Positions 22,335 through 33,407 of a stretch of 64,000 nucleotides of DNA are shown here, piece by piece. The notes beneath the pieces were generated by a model. It saw nothing but the letters and a program-made list of their open reading frames with translations, did not search any database and was not told the DNA's origin. The number at the start of each line of letters is the position of its first letter. Positions within the stretch are counted from its first letter, which is position 1. This stretch comes from Pantoea phytobeneficialis. Lineage in GTDB: Bacteria; Pseudomonadota; Gammaproteobacteria; Enterobacterales; Enterobacteriaceae. The DNA lies in assembly GCF_009728735.1 (NCBI RefSeq), contig NZ_CP024636.1:780848-844847 (forward strand), in the 5' to 3' direction. A program made the position numbers and the translations under genes.

Positions 22335-22776
22335 GACGTCCACCTTTGTCAGCAAAGCGGAACTGTTCCAGGCAGTTTTCGCGCAGGGTGCTGTTGTCGC
22401 TGTTACAGCTACGTTGCCAGTCAAGCGTGCCATCGGTGCTGTTCCACACCGGTTGCATCTCCACCGTTAATCCTGACAGGCTTTCCTGCCCGGTCAGCGT
22501 GATGACACCGTTGATGACGGCAAGTGTCGCGACATAACGCGAACCTTTGGCTGCCGGTATCCCCCGATCACCTGCCTGGCATTGAGCAGGGCCACCACGT
22601 TCAATGGCACAAAGTTCCACCGCCGTCTTGTAAGGCACCATCGTCTGTAACATATCCGTCAGAGCGGCGCGTTGTAGATAATTTTGATAAGCCGGAACAC
22701 CGATTGCGCTAAGGATGGCCACAATGCCGATCACAATCATTAATTCGATGAGGGTAAAACCACGTTGTCGTTCCAT
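22321..22776 (-). CDS. ppdD: Prepilin PpdD (type IV major pilin-like)
   Basis: PpdD is a type IV prepilin. Translation from 22776 (MERQRGFTLIELMIV) follows an AAGGAG ribosome site at 8 bases. The prepilin peptidase site is G/F after the six-residue basic leader, with glutamate at +5 of the mature protein and a 25-residue hydrophobic helix. Mature cysteines near residues 56 and 65 and a C-terminal pair (CNS and CLEQ) could form disulfides. The length is 151 residues against 146 in E. coli. Confidence 0.95.
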   Translation of the reverse strand: MERQRGFTLIELMIVIGIVAILSAIGVPAYQNYLQRAALTDMLQTMVPYKTAVELCAIERGGPAQCQAGDRGIPAAKGSRYVATLAVINGVITLTGQESLSGLTVEMQPVWNSTDGTLDWQRSCNSDNSTLRENCLEQFRFADKGGRHGEA

Positions 22777-22921
22777 AAGCAGGCTCCTTGTTGTGGAGCC
22801 GTCACGGTAAAAAAGGGGGCAGGAAAGAAAAAGCGATGAAATCAAACGGCTGGAAACGTTACGCAGAAAAGATCCGCATTTGCAGTCTGCTGAACAGGGA
22901 ACTGGAAGCAACCTCGCAGAT

Positions 22922-22942
22922 TCGCGGTGCAGCGCACCGCGA
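22922..22942. terminator. GC-rich hairpin after nadC
   Basis: TCGCGGTGC (22922-22930) pairs perfectly with GCACCGCGA (22934-22942) around AGC. On the minus strand it lies 8 bases after the nadC stop and before ppdD. It lacks a T-run, so it may be a Rho-linked or mRNA-stabilising end. Confidence 0.5.
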
Positions 22943-22950
22943 CGGGACTA

Positions 22951-23904
<954 letters not shown>

Positions 23905-24029
23905 TCAATGCCAGTTCATGGCGATGAAATGTTTAGTATCCTTAACTTCCTCTGCCTTTCGCATTAACTCACAAGCTCCCGGAAAGAATCATGTTATTCT
24001 CAGCCTGACCTCAACGTAGGGAAAACGGC

Positions 24030-24581
24030 ATGAAACTGGAAGATGGCTGGATTAGCAGTGCGCGTAAGGTGCTTTCACCGCACTTCAATCAGCGGCCGGA
24101 AAATGAAATACCTTCGGTGCTGATTATTCACAATATCAGTTTGCCGCCCGGCGAATTTGGCGGCCCGTGGATTGATCGTCTGTTCACGGGGACTCTGCCT
24201 GCGGATGCGCATCCTTATTTTGCCGATATTGCCCATTTACGTGTGGCTGCGCACTGTCTGATCCGGCGCGACGGTGAACTGGTGCAGTATGTTTCCTTTG
24301 ACCAGCGAGCCTGGCATGCGGGGGCATCGCAGTTTGACGGTCGGGAAAATTGTAATGATTTTTCGATGGGGATAGAGCTGGAAGGCACCGATATTCTGCC
24401 CTATACCGATGCACAGTATGCGACGCTGGCACAGGTAACCGAGCTATTGATGCAACACTATCCGCTGACAGCGGAACGTATCACCGGACACAGTGATATT
24501 GCGCCGGAACGTAAAACCGATCCGGGACCGGCATTTGACTGGGTACGCTATAAACATGCCTTAAAGCGGGAGAATCCCTGA
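24030..24581 (+). CDS. ampD: 1,6-anhydro-N-acetylmuramyl-L-alanine amidase AmpD
   Basis: AmpD cleaves the peptide from cytoplasmic anhydro-muropeptides during cell-wall recycling; its loss induces ampC in species that carry ampR. The 183 residues match E. coli. Zinc ligands are His34 (LIIHN), His154 (TGHSD) and Asp164 ([10 protein letters not shown]). The catalytic residues Glu116 and Lys162 are also present. The stop is 16 bases before ampE, with AGGAG in between. No signal peptide is visible, in keeping with a cytosolic enzyme. Confidence 0.97.
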   Translation: MKLEDGWISSARKVLSPHFNQRPENEIPSVLIIHNISLPPGEFGGPWIDRLFTGTLPADAHPYFADIAHLRVAAHCLIRRDGELVQYVSFDQRAWHAGASQFDGRENCNDFSMGIELEGTDILPYTDAQYATLAQVTELLMQHYPLTAERITGHSDIAPERKTDPGPAFDWVRYKHALKRENP

Positions 24582-24597
24582 ATCAGCAGGAGCAGGT

Positions 24598-25452
24598 ATG
24601 ACGTTGTTTAGCTTGTTATTGGTTTTAGGTTGGGAACGATTGTTTAAGCTGGGTGAGCACTGGCAGCTGGATCATCGGCTGGAGCCATTGTTTCGTGGTC
24701 GTCGGCATTTTTCGCTGCTTCGCACTCTGGTGATGACAATTATCGCCATGCTGATTGTCTGGCTGCTGGTCTGGAGCCTGAAAGGGTTGCTTTTTGGTGT
24801 GGTGCAGCTGTTGTTCTGGATTGTCGTGGGATTGCTGTGTATTGGCGCAGGTTCGGTACGCCTGCATTATCACACTTATCTGAAAGCGGCGAGTCACGAT
24901 GACCAGGCGGCGCATCAGGCGATGGCGGCAGAGCTGACGCTGATTCACGGGGTGCCGGTTGAGTGCAGCGAGCGCGAATTTCTGCGTGAGCTTCAGAACG
25001 CGCTGATCTGGATTAACTTCCGATTTTATCTGGCCCCGCTGTTCTGGTTCGTGGTGGGCGGTCCTTACGGGCCAGTGCTGCTGGTGGGCTACGCCTTTCT
25101 GCGAGCCTGGCAAAGCTGGCTGGCAAAGCATCATACTCCGCTGGAACGCGCGCAATCAGGTGTTGACCGCATTCTACATCTGCTGGACTGGATTCCGGTA
25201 CGTCTTGCAGGCGTTGCCTACGCGTTACTGGGGCATGGTGAGCGAGCGTTGCCCGCCTGGTTCGCCTCGCTGACTGACTGGCATCGCTCGCAATATCAGG
25301 TGTTGACCAGTCTGGCGCAGTTCTCCCTGGCGCGGGATCCCCATGTTGATAAAGTGGAAACCCCGCGCGTGGCTGTTGCGCTGGCAAAACGCATTTCCCT
25401 GGTGCTGGTGGTGGTGGTAGCGCTGTTGACCATCTACGGTACGCTGGTGTGA
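24598..25452 (+). CDS. ampE: Inner-membrane regulatory protein AmpE
   Basis: AmpE is a CobD-like integral membrane protein encoded next to ampD and linked to beta-lactamase regulation; its biochemical role is unsettled. The 284 residues equal the E. coli length. Hydrophobic segments lie near residues 2-12, 39-75, 140-165 and 262-283. Its last 19 bases overlap, in convergent orientation, the end of the inserted GH43 gene, marking the insertion boundary exactly. Confidence 0.95.
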   Translation: MTLFSLLLVLGWERLFKLGEHWQLDHRLEPLFRGRRHFSLLRTLVMTIIAMLIVWLLVWSLKGLLFGVVQLLFWIVVGLLCIGAGSVRLHYHTYLKAASHDDQAAHQAMAAELTLIHGVPVECSEREFLRELQNALIWINFRFYLAPLFWFVVGGPYGPVLLVGYAFLRAWQSWLAKHHTPLERAQSGVDRILHLLDWIPVRLAGVAYALLGHGERALPAWFASLTDWHRSQYQVLTSLAQFSLARDPHVDKVETPRVAVALAKRISLVLVVVVALLTIYGTLV

Positions 25453-26393
25453 TCGGCGGGCGGCACACCAAAATCCGGTGTGCCGTCCTCACGCCAGGCA
25501 AAGTATTTCAACCGCGTATGGCGATTAGGATCCCATAACGGATCGCCCTCAATTTCCGTGTAGTTACGCGCGTGATAAACCAGTACATCCTTCCCTTGTT
25601 CGTCGACGGTAAAGCTATTGTGGCCTGGTCCGTATTGATGATTGTCCCAACTGGTGTTGAAGACCGGGCGCGCTGATTTTTGCCACGCGGCTGCTTGCAG
25701 TGGGTCGGCATCCGCATCAATGCTGAGAATTCCCAGACAATAGTTTTCATCCGTCGCGCTGGCGGAGTAGGTGACAAACAACCGCTTACCATGACGAATC
25801 ACCGCCGGACCTTCGTTCACGCTAAATCCGGCGCATTCCCATTCATACTCCGGGCGGCTCAGCATCTGTGGCGTGCCTTTCAGCGTCCAGGGATTAAGCA
25901 ATTCAGCGAGATAAAGATTCGAGTTACCTGGGATAGCGGGATCTTTCTGCGCCCACAGATACCAGTTTCTTCCCTGATGAACAAAATGCGTAGCGTCGAG
26001 TGAGAAGCTGTCTAACGGCGTATGCACCCGACGCACCGGCTGCCAGTGGCCGGTCAGCGGGTCAACATCGCTACAAACCAACGCGTACATGCGGTGCTGG
26101 AACAAGCCATCTTTAATTTCACGCGTGGGGGCAGCAGCAAAATAGATCACCCACTGGCCGTTGATATGATGCAGCTCGGGTGCCCAAATCAGTGCACTAA
26201 ACGGTCCCGTGTCCGGTTTGTGCCAAACCACAACCGGTTCAGCCTCGGGCAGTGCTGCCAGCGTGGCTGCATAACGTATTTCCAGACGATCATATTCAGG
26301 CACTGACGCGACAAAGTAATATCCGTTGTCATGACGGAGAATAAAAGGATCAGCACGTTGCGTGATAAAGGGATTAGGCCAGGAATGACTCAT
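25434..26393 (-). CDS. Glycoside hydrolase family 43 protein (probable arabinofuranosidase/xylosidase)
   Basis: This is a five-bladed beta-propeller GH43 enzyme of 319 residues that probably removes arabinose or xylose units from imported oligosaccharides. No signal peptide is present, so it acts in the cytoplasm. The three GH43 acids are visible: Asp15 in RADPFI (base), Asp133 in SLDATHF (pKa modulator) and Glu194 in NEGPAVI (acid). Its ATG overlaps the transporter stop as ATGA, so the pair is one operon. The 3' end overlaps ampE. The subfamily and the exact sugar cannot be read from sequence alone. Confidence 0.88.
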   Translation of the reverse strand: MSHSWPNPFITQRADPFILRHDNGYYFVASVPEYDRLEIRYAATLAALPEAEPVVVWHKPDTGPFSALIWAPELHHINGQWVIYFAAAPTREIKDGLFQHRMYALVCSDVDPLTGHWQPVRRVHTPLDSFSLDATHFVHQGRNWYLWAQKDPAIPGNSNLYLAELLNPWTLKGTPQMLSRPEYEWECAGFSVNEGPAVIRHGKRLFVTYSASATDENYCLGILSIDADADPLQAAAWQKSARPVFNTSWDNHQYGPGHNSFTVDEQGKDVLVYHARNYTEIEGDPLWDPNRHTRLKYFAWREDGTPDFGVPPADHTSVP

Positions 26394-27802
26394 TTAATTT
26401 CTCCGGGTTCGATAACGGCGGCAGAGGAGGGACGTGATGTTTGCAGATCGCGAAAGTTCGCGCGGCGCAACGCCAGATCGTCCTGAATGGTACGCATCAA
26501 TTTTCGATCCACTTTCAGCAGACGGACGACACCGGCGGTGATCAGATAACCAACGCCAGGAATAACGGTGAATAGCAGCATAATGCCGTTGATTGCCTGG
26601 TCTGATTGTTGTTTCGCCCCGGCATCATAGCCATAGATGGAGAGCAGGAAACCGACCATCGCCCCGGCGACGGCCAGACCGACTTTGAGGAAAAACAGGT
26701 TGCCAGAGAAGCTCATGCCGGTAATGCGTTTGCCGGTTTTCCACTCACCATAATCATCAACATCGGCCATCAGCGACCAGTGCAGCGGTGAAGGAATTTG
26801 ATGCAGGATATTCAGCAGGAAGTAGGCGATCACCACGCTCAGAGTGGCATGCGGGTTGATCCAGTAGAAACCAGAGGAAAACAGCGCCAGGGCGATGTTC
26901 GTCCAGAAAAACACTTTTAATTTGCACCAGCGATCGGTCAGCACTTTTGCCAGCGTGCTGCCCAGCATCATGCCAATGACGCCCAGGCTGATAAATAAGG
27001 TGGCAAAATGGGTCGACTGACCCATTACCCAGGTGACGTAATACATGGTAGCGGCCATGCGGATAAAACCCGGGCAGACGTTGCAGAATGTCAGCAGCAG
27101 AATGCGTACCCACTGGTCATTTTTCCACACGTCACGCAGGTCGTTTTTCAAATCATCATTGGTGGGTACCGCCGGGCGGATACGCTCACGTACTGTGGCA
27201 AAGCAGAACAGAAACATCGCCAGGCCAATCAGTGCCAGCACGCTCATCGCCATCTGATAACCACGCGCTTTGTTGTCGCCGCCAAACCACTCGGCCATTG
27301 GCAACAGCGACAGGGACAAAATCAATGTGGCAACCCCGACCATGACAAAACGGTATGACTGGCAGGAGACGCGTTCACCCGGATCATTCGTGATGACGCC
27401 ACCCAGCGAGCAGTAAGGAATATTGATGGCGGTGTAGGTTAATGACATCAAAAAGTAAGTAACAAAGGCCCAGATGACCTTGTTTTCATAGCTCCAGTCC
27501 GGAGTGGTGAACATCAACACGCTAAACAGAACATAAGGGACGGAGATCCACAGCAGCCAGGGGCGGAAACGGCCCCAGCGGCTTTGCGTGCGATCGGCAA
27601 TGGCACCCATAATCGGGTCTGTCACCGCATCCAGTACCCGCACGGAAAGCAATAAGGTGCCGACCAGCGCCGGTGCGAGGCCAAACACATCGGTATAGAA
27701 ATAGTTAAGGAAGAGCATGATGGCCCCGCCAATCATGTTACATCCGGCATCGCCCATGCCGTATCCCAGCTTTTCCCGAAATGAGAGCGCGGTTCCTTTC
27801 AT
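26390..27802 (-). CDS. GPH-family (glycoside-pentoside-hexuronide) sugar:cation symporter
   Basis: The 470-residue protein has 12 hydrophobic segments and the MelB/XynP-type N-terminus ([18 protein letters not shown]). The loop [25 protein letters not shown] is the family signature; D-x3-DP-x3-G-x3-DR is visible within it. The second half has [19 protein letters not shown]. It resembles YicJ and YagG, which pair with glycosidases in E. coli. Together with the GH43 enzyme it forms a two-gene uptake and cleavage operon between ampE and aroP, where E. coli has nothing. No regulator gene is adjacent. Confidence 0.9.
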   Translation of the reverse strand: MKGTALSFREKLGYGMGDAGCNMIGGAIMLFLNYFYTDVFGLAPALVGTLLLSVRVLDAVTDPIMGAIADRTQSRWGRFRPWLLWISVPYVLFSVLMFTTPDWSYENKVIWAFVTYFLMSLTYTAINIPYCSLGGVITNDPGERVSCQSYRFVMVGVATLILSLSLLPMAEWFGGDNKARGYQMAMSVLALIGLAMFLFCFATVRERIRPAVPTNDDLKNDLRDVWKNDQWVRILLLTFCNVCPGFIRMAATMYYVTWVMGQSTHFATLFISLGVIGMMLGSTLAKVLTDRWCKLKVFFWTNIALALFSSGFYWINPHATLSVVIAYFLLNILHQIPSPLHWSLMADVDDYGEWKTGKRITGMSFSGNLFFLKVGLAVAGAMVGFLLSIYGYDAGAKQQSDQAINGIMLLFTVIPGVGYLITAGVVRLLKVDRKLMRTIQDDLALRRANFRDLQTSRPSSAAVIEPGEIK

Positions 27803-27863
27803 TGTTGTTCTCCAGTAATAACCAGTGGGAAAATTATTAGCGGAAAATCAGCAATCTGGCGGG

Positions 27864-27875
27864 GACCATTTGGTC
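27864..27875. promoter_or_regulatory. Palindrome upstream of the GPH/GH43 operon
   Basis: GACCATTTGGTC has perfect 5-bp arms around TT and lies 62-73 bases upstream of the transporter ATG. It is a candidate operator for an unlinked regulator. Evidence is limited to symmetry and position. Confidence 0.3.
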
Positions 27876-27936
27876 AGGATGATGGACAAAACACCTGGGC
27901 GGAAAAAAGTGTGAGGAAGATCTAAAGAAGGAAGAT

Positions 27937-27965
27937 CTCTGCCCGCCGATCAAGGACGGGCAGAG
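27937..27965 (-). terminator. Hairpin after aroP
   Basis: CTCTGCCCG (27937-27945) pairs perfectly with CGGGCAGAG (27957-27965) around 11 bases. On the minus strand it lies 9 bases after the aroP stop, followed by a pyrimidine-rich stretch (ATCTTCCTTCTTT). It is a likely transcript end for aroP. Confidence 0.65.
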
Positions 27966-27974
27966 TGGGCAGAT

Positions 27975-29330
27975 TTACGCTTGCTGCGCTTTGTTTTTAA
28001 TCGCGTAGCCGATAGCCAGTACTACCAGCCAAACCGGAATCAGCCAGACAGAAATCGCCATGCCGGGAGTAATCGCCATAATCACCAGAATACCGGCGAG
28101 GAACACCAGGCAGATCCAGTTACCCAGCGGGTAAAGGATGGCGCGGAAACGCGTGGTAACGCCCTGCTGGTCTTTCTTCTTACGGAATTTCAGGTGAGCG
28201 AGGCTGATCATCGCCCAGTTAATCACCAGCGCCGAAACCACCAGGGACATCAACAGGCCGAAGGCTTCGCCAGGCATCAGGTAGTTAATCAGCACGCAGA
28301 GGGCAGTTGCTACCGCAGACACCAGAATGGTTGCCACCGGTACACCGCGTTTATCGACTTTCAACAGGGCTTTCGGGGCATTGCCCTGCTGCGCCAGGCC
28401 GAACAACATGCGGCTGTTACAGTAAACGCAGCTGTTATACACCGACAGTGCCGCCGTCAGGATCACCACGTTGAGTGCATTCGCCACCAGCGCATCACCC
28501 AGTTCGTGGAAAATCAGTACAAACGGGCTGGTATCAGCGGTGACGCGAGTCCACGGCAGCAGCGACAGCAGCACCGCCAGTGAGCCGATATAGAAAATCA
28601 GAATACGCCACAGCACCTGGTTGGTCGCTTTAGGGATGCTTTGCTCCGGGTTGTCGGCTTCCGCAGCGGTGATCCCCACCAGCTCCAGACCGCCAAACGA
28701 GAACATAATGATCGCCATCATCATCACCAACCCACCAAAGCCATTCGGCAGGAAGCCACCCTGGTTCCACAGGTTGCTGACGGTCGCCTGCGGGCCGCCA
28801 TTGCCGCTGAACAGCAGCCAACCGCCAAACAGGATCATACCGATGACCGCAACGACTTTGATGATGGCAAACCAGAACTCCATCTCACCAAACACTTTCA
28901 CGTTGGTCAGGTTGATGGCGTTAATCGCGACAAAGAAGATGGCGGCGGTTGCCCAGGTGGGGAAGTCGGGCCACCAGAACTGGATATATTTACCCACGGC
29001 GGTTAACTCGGCCATGGCAACCAGTACATACAACACCCAGTAGTTCCAGCCAGAGGCAAAACCGGCGAAGTTGCCCCAATATTTGTAGGCAAAATGGCTG
29101 AAGCTACCGGCAACCGGCTCTTCCACTACCATTTCGCCCAATTGGCGCATAATCAGAAAGGCAATAAATCCGGCAATTGCATAGCCCAGAATAACGGCCG
29201 GGCCGGCAGATTTGATGACTGAAGCGCTACCCAGAAACAGACCAGTACCTACGGCACCACCCAGCGCAATCAGCTGAATATGGCGATTTTTCAAGCCGCG
29301 GTGCAGCGTGTCGCCATGCTGTTGTTCCAT
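27975..29330 (-). CDS. aroP: Aromatic amino acid permease AroP
   Basis: AroP imports phenylalanine, tyrosine and tryptophan with protons. The 451 residues carry 12 hydrophobic segments of the APC/AAT family. The signature GLKNRHIQLIALGGAVGTGLF is near residues 12-32 and SFGGLELVGITAAEADNPE near 218-236. Its place between ampE and pdhR is that of E. coli aroP, which separates it from the paralog pheP. Two TyrR boxes stand 34-72 bases upstream of the ATG. Confidence 0.95.
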   Translation of the reverse strand: MEQQHGDTLHRGLKNRHIQLIALGGAVGTGLFLGSASVIKSAGPAVILGYAIAGFIAFLIMRQLGEMVVEEPVAGSFSHFAYKYWGNFAGFASGWNYWVLYVLVAMAELTAVGKYIQFWWPDFPTWATAAIFFVAINAINLTNVKVFGEMEFWFAIIKVVAVIGMILFGGWLLFSGNGGPQATVSNLWNQGGFLPNGFGGLVMMMAIIMFSFGGLELVGITAAEADNPEQSIPKATNQVLWRILIFYIGSLAVLLSLLPWTRVTADTSPFVLIFHELGDALVANALNVVILTAALSVYNSCVYCNSRMLFGLAQQGNAPKALLKVDKRGVPVATILVSAVATALCVLINYLMPGEAFGLLMSLVVSALVINWAMISLAHLKFRKKKDQQGVTTRFRAILYPLGNWICLVFLAGILVIMAITPGMAISVWLIPVWLVVLAIGYAIKNKAQQA

Positions 29331-29363
29331 ACGAACCTCGTGATGTTGTTATTTTTCGCCCAA

Positions 29364-29381
29364 TGTAAGGCTATTTTTACA
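29364..29381 (-). promoter_or_regulatory. Strong TyrR box of aroP
   Basis: TGTAAGGCTATTTTTACA fits the TyrR consensus TGTAAA-N6-TTTACA at 11 of 12 fixed bases. With the weaker box 4 bases further upstream, this is the two-box arrangement by which TyrR with aromatic amino acids represses aroP in E. coli. Confidence 0.85.
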
Positions 29382-29384
29382 TAA

Positions 29385-29402
29385 CGTACTCATTTATTTA
29401 CG
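29385..29402 (-). promoter_or_regulatory. Weak TyrR box of aroP
   Basis: CGTACTCATTTATTTACG keeps the invariant G and C of the TyrR consensus at the right spacing. It is centred 21 bp from the strong box, two helical turns, so a TyrR hexamer could bridge both sites. Confidence 0.65.
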
Positions 29403-29784
29403 GTATCTGGCGTGCTGTGTGCATACGTGAGCTACCTTGGCGACCAGAATAGTGATAAGCGCGACGCTTTGCACCTGCTTTTGCTTTTTGTGCTAAGAGA
29501 CGCCTGGAAAAGCAGCAGCATCCACTGCCGCGCTGACGCGGTATTTCTGACATGAATTGGTAATAAACACGAATAGCTTTCCCTTATGGTGAGTGTGGAA
29601 GGGATACGCTAAGCCTGTGTAAGGTTTGGTAAAAGCGGATTCTGTTAACAATTCGTCCCGCAGCTCTATTTCTGTCTTTATCCCAGCCGTTTAGCGCATT
29701 TAACCAATGATAATCCCCTGAAGTGTGACGGCTGCCATATAGACACAAGGTGAATACTTTGTTACTTTACCGGCAACTTTTGGC

Positions 29785-29801
29785 AATTGGTATTACCAAT
29801 T
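29785..29801. promoter_or_regulatory. PdhR operator of the pdhR-aceEF-lpd operon
   Basis: AATTGGTATTACCAATT is a perfect dyad matching the known PdhR box (ATTGGT-N3-ACCAAT). It lies 34-50 bases upstream of the pdhR ATG, in the position where E. coli PdhR represses its own operon until pyruvate releases it. Confidence 0.92.
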
Positions 29802-29834
29802 TACTCCGGACGTCAGTCACAATAAGAAGGGACG

Positions 29835-30599
29835 ATGGCTTACAGTAAGATTCGCCAACCAAAGCTCTCCGATGCCATTGAGCAGCAGCTGGAATCCCTG
29901 ATTATGGAAGGGACTCTGCGGCCAGGAGAGAAGCTGCTACCCGAGCGCGAACTCGCCAAACAATTCGATGTATCACGTCCTTCTCTTCGTGAAGCGATCC
30001 AGCGCCTTGAGGCGAAAGGGTTGCTGCTGCGCCGTCAGGGTGGCGGCACCTTCGTTCAAAAGCATCTCTGGCAAAGCCTGAGCGACCCGCTGGTCAGCCT
30101 GCTTGCCCAACATCCGGAATCTCAGTTTGACCTGCTGGAAACCCGCCACGCGTTGGAAGGCATTGCTGCGTATTACGCGGCGTTGCGTGGTACGGATGAG
30201 GATCTGCAACGCATTCGCGACTGCCATGTTCAAATCCAGCAGGCCCAGGACAGCGGCGATCTCGACGCTGAAGCCGACGCCGTGATGCAGTATCAGATCG
30301 CTGTCACAGAAGCGGCCCATAATGTGGTGCTTTTGCATTTGCTGCGTTCTATGGGCCCTATGCTGGAACAAAACGTCCGTCAGAATTTTGAATTGCTCTA
30401 CGCTCGCCGGGAAATGCTGGCGAAAGTGAGCGGTCACCGCGCCAGTATTTTTGAGGCGATTGTGGCTCGTGAGCCAGAACAAGCACGCGAGGCATCACAC
30501 CGTCACCTGGCGTTCATTGAGGAAATCTTGCTGGATAGAAGTCGGGAGCAGAGTCGTCGTGAACGCTCCCTGCGTCGTTTACAGCAACGTAAGGAATAA
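29835..30599 (+). CDS. pdhR: Pyruvate-sensing repressor PdhR
   Basis: PdhR is a GntR/FadR-family repressor that senses pyruvate and controls the pyruvate dehydrogenase operon and respiratory genes. The N-terminal winged helix (residues 8-75) includes [36 protein letters not shown] (given here as a range, near 26-61) with the recognition helix [12 protein letters not shown]. The C-terminal FCD ligand domain runs from about 95 to 235. The 254 residues equal the E. coli length. The operator lies just upstream, and aceE follows after 127 bases. Confidence 0.96.
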   Translation: MAYSKIRQPKLSDAIEQQLESLIMEGTLRPGEKLLPERELAKQFDVSRPSLREAIQRLEAKGLLLRRQGGGTFVQKHLWQSLSDPLVSLLAQHPESQFDLLETRHALEGIAAYYAALRGTDEDLQRIRDCHVQIQQAQDSGDLDAEADAVMQYQIAVTEAAHNVVLLHLLRSMGPMLEQNVRQNFELLYARREMLAKVSGHRASIFEAIVAREPEQAREASHRHLAFIEEILLDRSREQSRRERSLRRLQQRKE

Positions 30600-30634
30600 C
30601 GCGCGGCAACGAACGTGCGGATAAAAAGCGACGG

Positions 30635-30682
30635 GCCTGTCTTCTTGTGCTGTGAACTGAAGCAAAGCACAAGCAGACAGGC
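30635..30682 (+). promoter_or_regulatory. Long hairpin in the pdhR-aceE gap
   Basis: GCCTGTC (30635-30641) pairs with GACAGGC (30676-30682). After a 2x2 internal loop, CTTGTGCT (30644-30651) pairs with AGCACAAG (30666-30673) around 14 bases. There is no T-run. The 15-bp stem lies 44 bases before aceE in a single operon, so RNA processing or stability control between pdhR and aceEF is plausible. Confidence 0.6.
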
Positions 30683-30726
30683 TCCTGACAATTCAACGTA
30701 TTAGACACAGATAAGGAATACACCCC

Positions 30727-33393
30727 ATGTCAGAACGTTTACACAATGACGTGGATCCGATCGAAACTCGTGACTGGCTACAGGCGATCGAATCGGTCAT
30801 CCGTGAAGAAGGTGTTGAGCGCGCGCAGTATCTGATTGACCAGGTATTAAGTGCTGCACGCAAGGGCGGCGTAAAAGTTGCAGCAGGTTCTTCTGCCGTG
30901 AGCAACTACATCAACTCTATTGCCGTTGAAGATGAACCGGACTATCCGGGCAACACCTCGCTTGAACGTCGTATCCGTTCCGCAATCCGCTGGAACGCCA
31001 TCATGTCGGTACTGCGTGCGTCGAAGAAAGATCTGGAGCTGGGTGGTCACCTCTCATCCTTCCAGTCTTCCGCGACTATCTATGAAGTGTGTTTCAACCA
31101 CTTCTTCCGTGCGCGTAGCGAGAAAGATGGCGGCGATCTGGTCTACTTCCAGGGCCATATCTCTCCGGGTATCTACTCTCGTGCGTTCCTTGAAGGCCGT
31201 CTGACCGAAGAGCAGATGAACAACTTCCGTCAGGAAGTGCATGGCAACGGTCTTTCTTCTTATCCGCACCCGAAACTGATGCCGGAATTCTGGCAGTTCC
31301 CGACCGTATCCATGGGCCTTGGCCCACTGAATGCGATCTACCAGGCGAAATTCCTGAAATATCTGGATCATCGTGGTCTGAAAGACACCTCTGCTCAGAC
31401 CGTTTACGCCTTCCTGGGTGACGGTGAGATGGATGAGCCGGAATCTAAAGGTGCGATCACCATTGCTGTCCGTGAAAAACTGGACAACCTGGTGTTCATC
31501 ATCAACTGTAACCTGCAACGTCTGGATGGCCCGGTCACCGGTAACGGTAAGATCATCAACGAGCTGGAAGGCATCTTTGCCGGTGCTGGCTGGAACGTGA
31601 TCAAAGTGATCTGGGGCGCACGTTGGGATGAGCTGCTGAAGAAAGATACCAGCGGTAAACTGATCCAGCTGATGAACGAAACCGTTGACGGCGACTATCA
31701 GACCTTCAAATCACGCGACGGTGCCTACGTGCGTGAGCACTTCTTCGGTAAATACCCGGAGACTGCTGCGCTGGTGAAAGACTGGTCAGACGAAGAGATC
31801 TTCGCCCTGAACCGTGGTGGTCACGATCCGAAGAAAATCTACGCGGCACTGAAAAAAGCGCAGGACACCAAAGGCCAGCCGACGCTGATTCTGGCACATA
31901 CCATCAAAGGTTATGGTATGGGTGACACCGCCGAAGGTAAAAACATCGCTCACCAGGTGAAGAAGATGAACATGGATGGCGTTCGCTACATCCGCGATCG
32001 CTTCAATGTGCCGGTAGCTGATGAAAACATCGAAAAACTGCCGTACGTGACCTTCGAAAAAGGCTCAGAAGAGTACAACTACCTGCACGGTCAGCGTGAG
32101 AAGCTGGGCGGCTACCTGCCGACTCGCCAGCCAAACTTCACCGAGAAGCTGGAAATGCCGGCACTGGAAGAGTTCAGCGCGCTGCTGGAAGAGCAGAGCA
32201 AAGAGATCTCTACCACCATCGCTTTCGTGCGTGCGCTGAACGTGATGCTGAAGAACAAGTCGATCAAAGATCGTCTGGTGCCGATCCTCGCGGACGAAGC
32301 CCGTACCTTTGGTATGGAAGGTCTGTTCCGTCAGATTGGTATCTACAGCCCAAACGGCCAGCAGTACACCCCGCAGGACCGTGAGCAGGTTGCTTACTAT
32401 AAAGAAGATGAAAAAGGCCAGATTTTGCAGGAAGGGATCAACGAGCTGGGCGCAGGTTCATCCTGGCTGGCGGCGGCGACCTCTTACAGCACCAACAATC
32501 TGCCAATGATTCCGTTCTACATCTATTACTCGATGTTCGGCTTCCAGCGTATTGGTGATCTGATGTGGCTGGCAGGCGACCAACAGGCGCGCGGCTTCCT
32601 CGTCGGCGGCACCTCCGGTCGTACCACCCTGAACGGTGAAGGCTTGCAGCATGAAGATGGTCACAGCCATATTCAGTCGCTGACTATCCCGAACTGTATC
32701 TCTTACGATCCGTCGTATGCCTACGAAGTGGCTGTCATCATGCATGATGGTCTGGTGCGTATGTACGGCGAAGCGCAGGAAAACATTTACTACTACATCA
32801 CCACGCTGAACGAAAACTACCACATGCCTGCGATGCCGCAGGGTGCGGAAGAGGGTATCCGTAAGGGTATCTACAAGCTGGAAGCGGTTGAAGGTAGCAA
32901 AGGTAAAGTGCAGCTGCTTGGCTCTGGTTCTATCCTGCGTCACGTCCGTGAAGCGGCTCAGATCCTGGCGAAAGACTACGGTATCGGTTCTGACGTCTAC
33001 AGCGTGACCTCGTTCACTGAACTGGCGCGTGATGGTCAGGATTGCGAGCGCTGGAACATGCTGCATCCGACTGAAACCCCGCGTGTGCCTTACATCGCTC
33101 AGGTGATGAATGACGCGCCGGCCGTTGCGTCAACTGACTACATGAAACTGTTCGCAGAACAGGTTCGTAGCTACGTACCGGCGAGCGATTACCGTGTGCT
33201 GGGTACTGATGGCTTCGGTCGTTCAGACAGCCGTGAAAACCTGCGTCACCACTTCGAAGTGGATGCATCGTATGTCGTGGTTGCAGCACTGGGTGAACTG
33301 GCTAAACGCGGCGAAATCGATAAGAAAGTGGTGGCGGAAGCGATCACCAAATTCAACATCGATGCCGATAAAGTTAACCCGCGTCTGGCTTAA
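30727..33393 (+). CDS. aceE: Pyruvate dehydrogenase E1 component AceE
   Basis: AceE is the homodimeric, thiamine-diphosphate-dependent E1 that decarboxylates pyruvate and acetylates the lipoyl groups of AceF. The 888 residues are one more than in E. coli. The ThDP motif begins [14 protein letters not shown] (near residue 230) and ends [10 protein letters not shown] about 30 residues later. The active-site segment [10 protein letters not shown] lies near residues 639-648. The ATG follows AAGGAA at a good distance. AceF starts 14 bases after the stop. Confidence 0.98.
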   Translation: MSERLHNDVDPIETRDWLQAIESVIREEGVERAQYLIDQVLSAARKGGVKVAAGSSAVSNYINSIAVEDEPDYPGNTSLERRIRSAIRWNAIMSVLRASKKDLELGGHLSSFQSSATIYEVCFNHFFRARSEKDGGDLVYFQGHISPGIYSRAFLEGRLTEEQMNNFRQEVHGNGLSSYPHPKLMPEFWQFPTVSMGLGPLNAIYQAKFLKYLDHRGLKDTSAQTVYAFLGDGEMDEPESKGAITIAVREKLDNLVFIINCNLQRLDGPVTGNGKIINELEGIFAGAGWNVIKVIWGARWDELLKKDTSGKLIQLMNETVDGDYQTFKSRDGAYVREHFFGKYPETAALVKDWSDEEIFALNRGGHDPKKIYAALKKAQDTKGQPTLILAHTIKGYGMGDTAEGKNIAHQVKKMNMDGVRYIRDRFNVPVADENIEKLPYVTFEKGSEEYNYLHGQREKLGGYLPTRQPNFTEKLEMPALEEFSALLEEQSKEISTTIAFVRALNVMLKNKSIKDRLVPILADEARTFGMEGLFRQIGIYSPNGQQYTPQDREQVAYYKEDEKGQILQEGINELGAGSSWLAAATSYSTNNLPMIPFYIYYSMFGFQRIGDLMWLAGDQQARGFLVGGTSGRTTLNGEGLQHEDGHSHIQSLTIPNCISYDPSYAYEVAVIMHDGLVRMYGEAQENIYYYITTLNENYHMPAMPQGAEEGIRKGIYKLEAVEGSKGKVQLLGSGSILRHVREAAQILAKDYGIGSDVYSVTSFTELARDGQDCERWNMLHPTETPRVPYIAQVMNDAPAVASTDYMKLFAEQVRSYVPASDYRVLGTDGFGRSDSRENLRHHFEVDASYVVVAALGELAKRGEIDKKVVAEAITKFNIDADKVNPRLA

Positions 33394-33407
33394 GAGGTAA
33401 GAGAGTA

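Larger units (their letters stand above)
29331..29834. other. Divergent control region aroP/pdhR (504 bases without a gene)
   Basis: This gap holds the aroP TyrR boxes at its left end and the PdhR box at its right end. In between I see AT-rich sequence with no convincing ORF and no RNA gene. A partial AATTGGTAAT half-site near 29565-29574 resembles half a PdhR box but lacks the inverted partner. Confidence 0.7.

Noticed and set aside
29565..29580. Second PdhR box in the aroP-pdhR gap
   Set aside because: Only the half AATTGGTAAT is present; the inverted ACCAAT half is missing.
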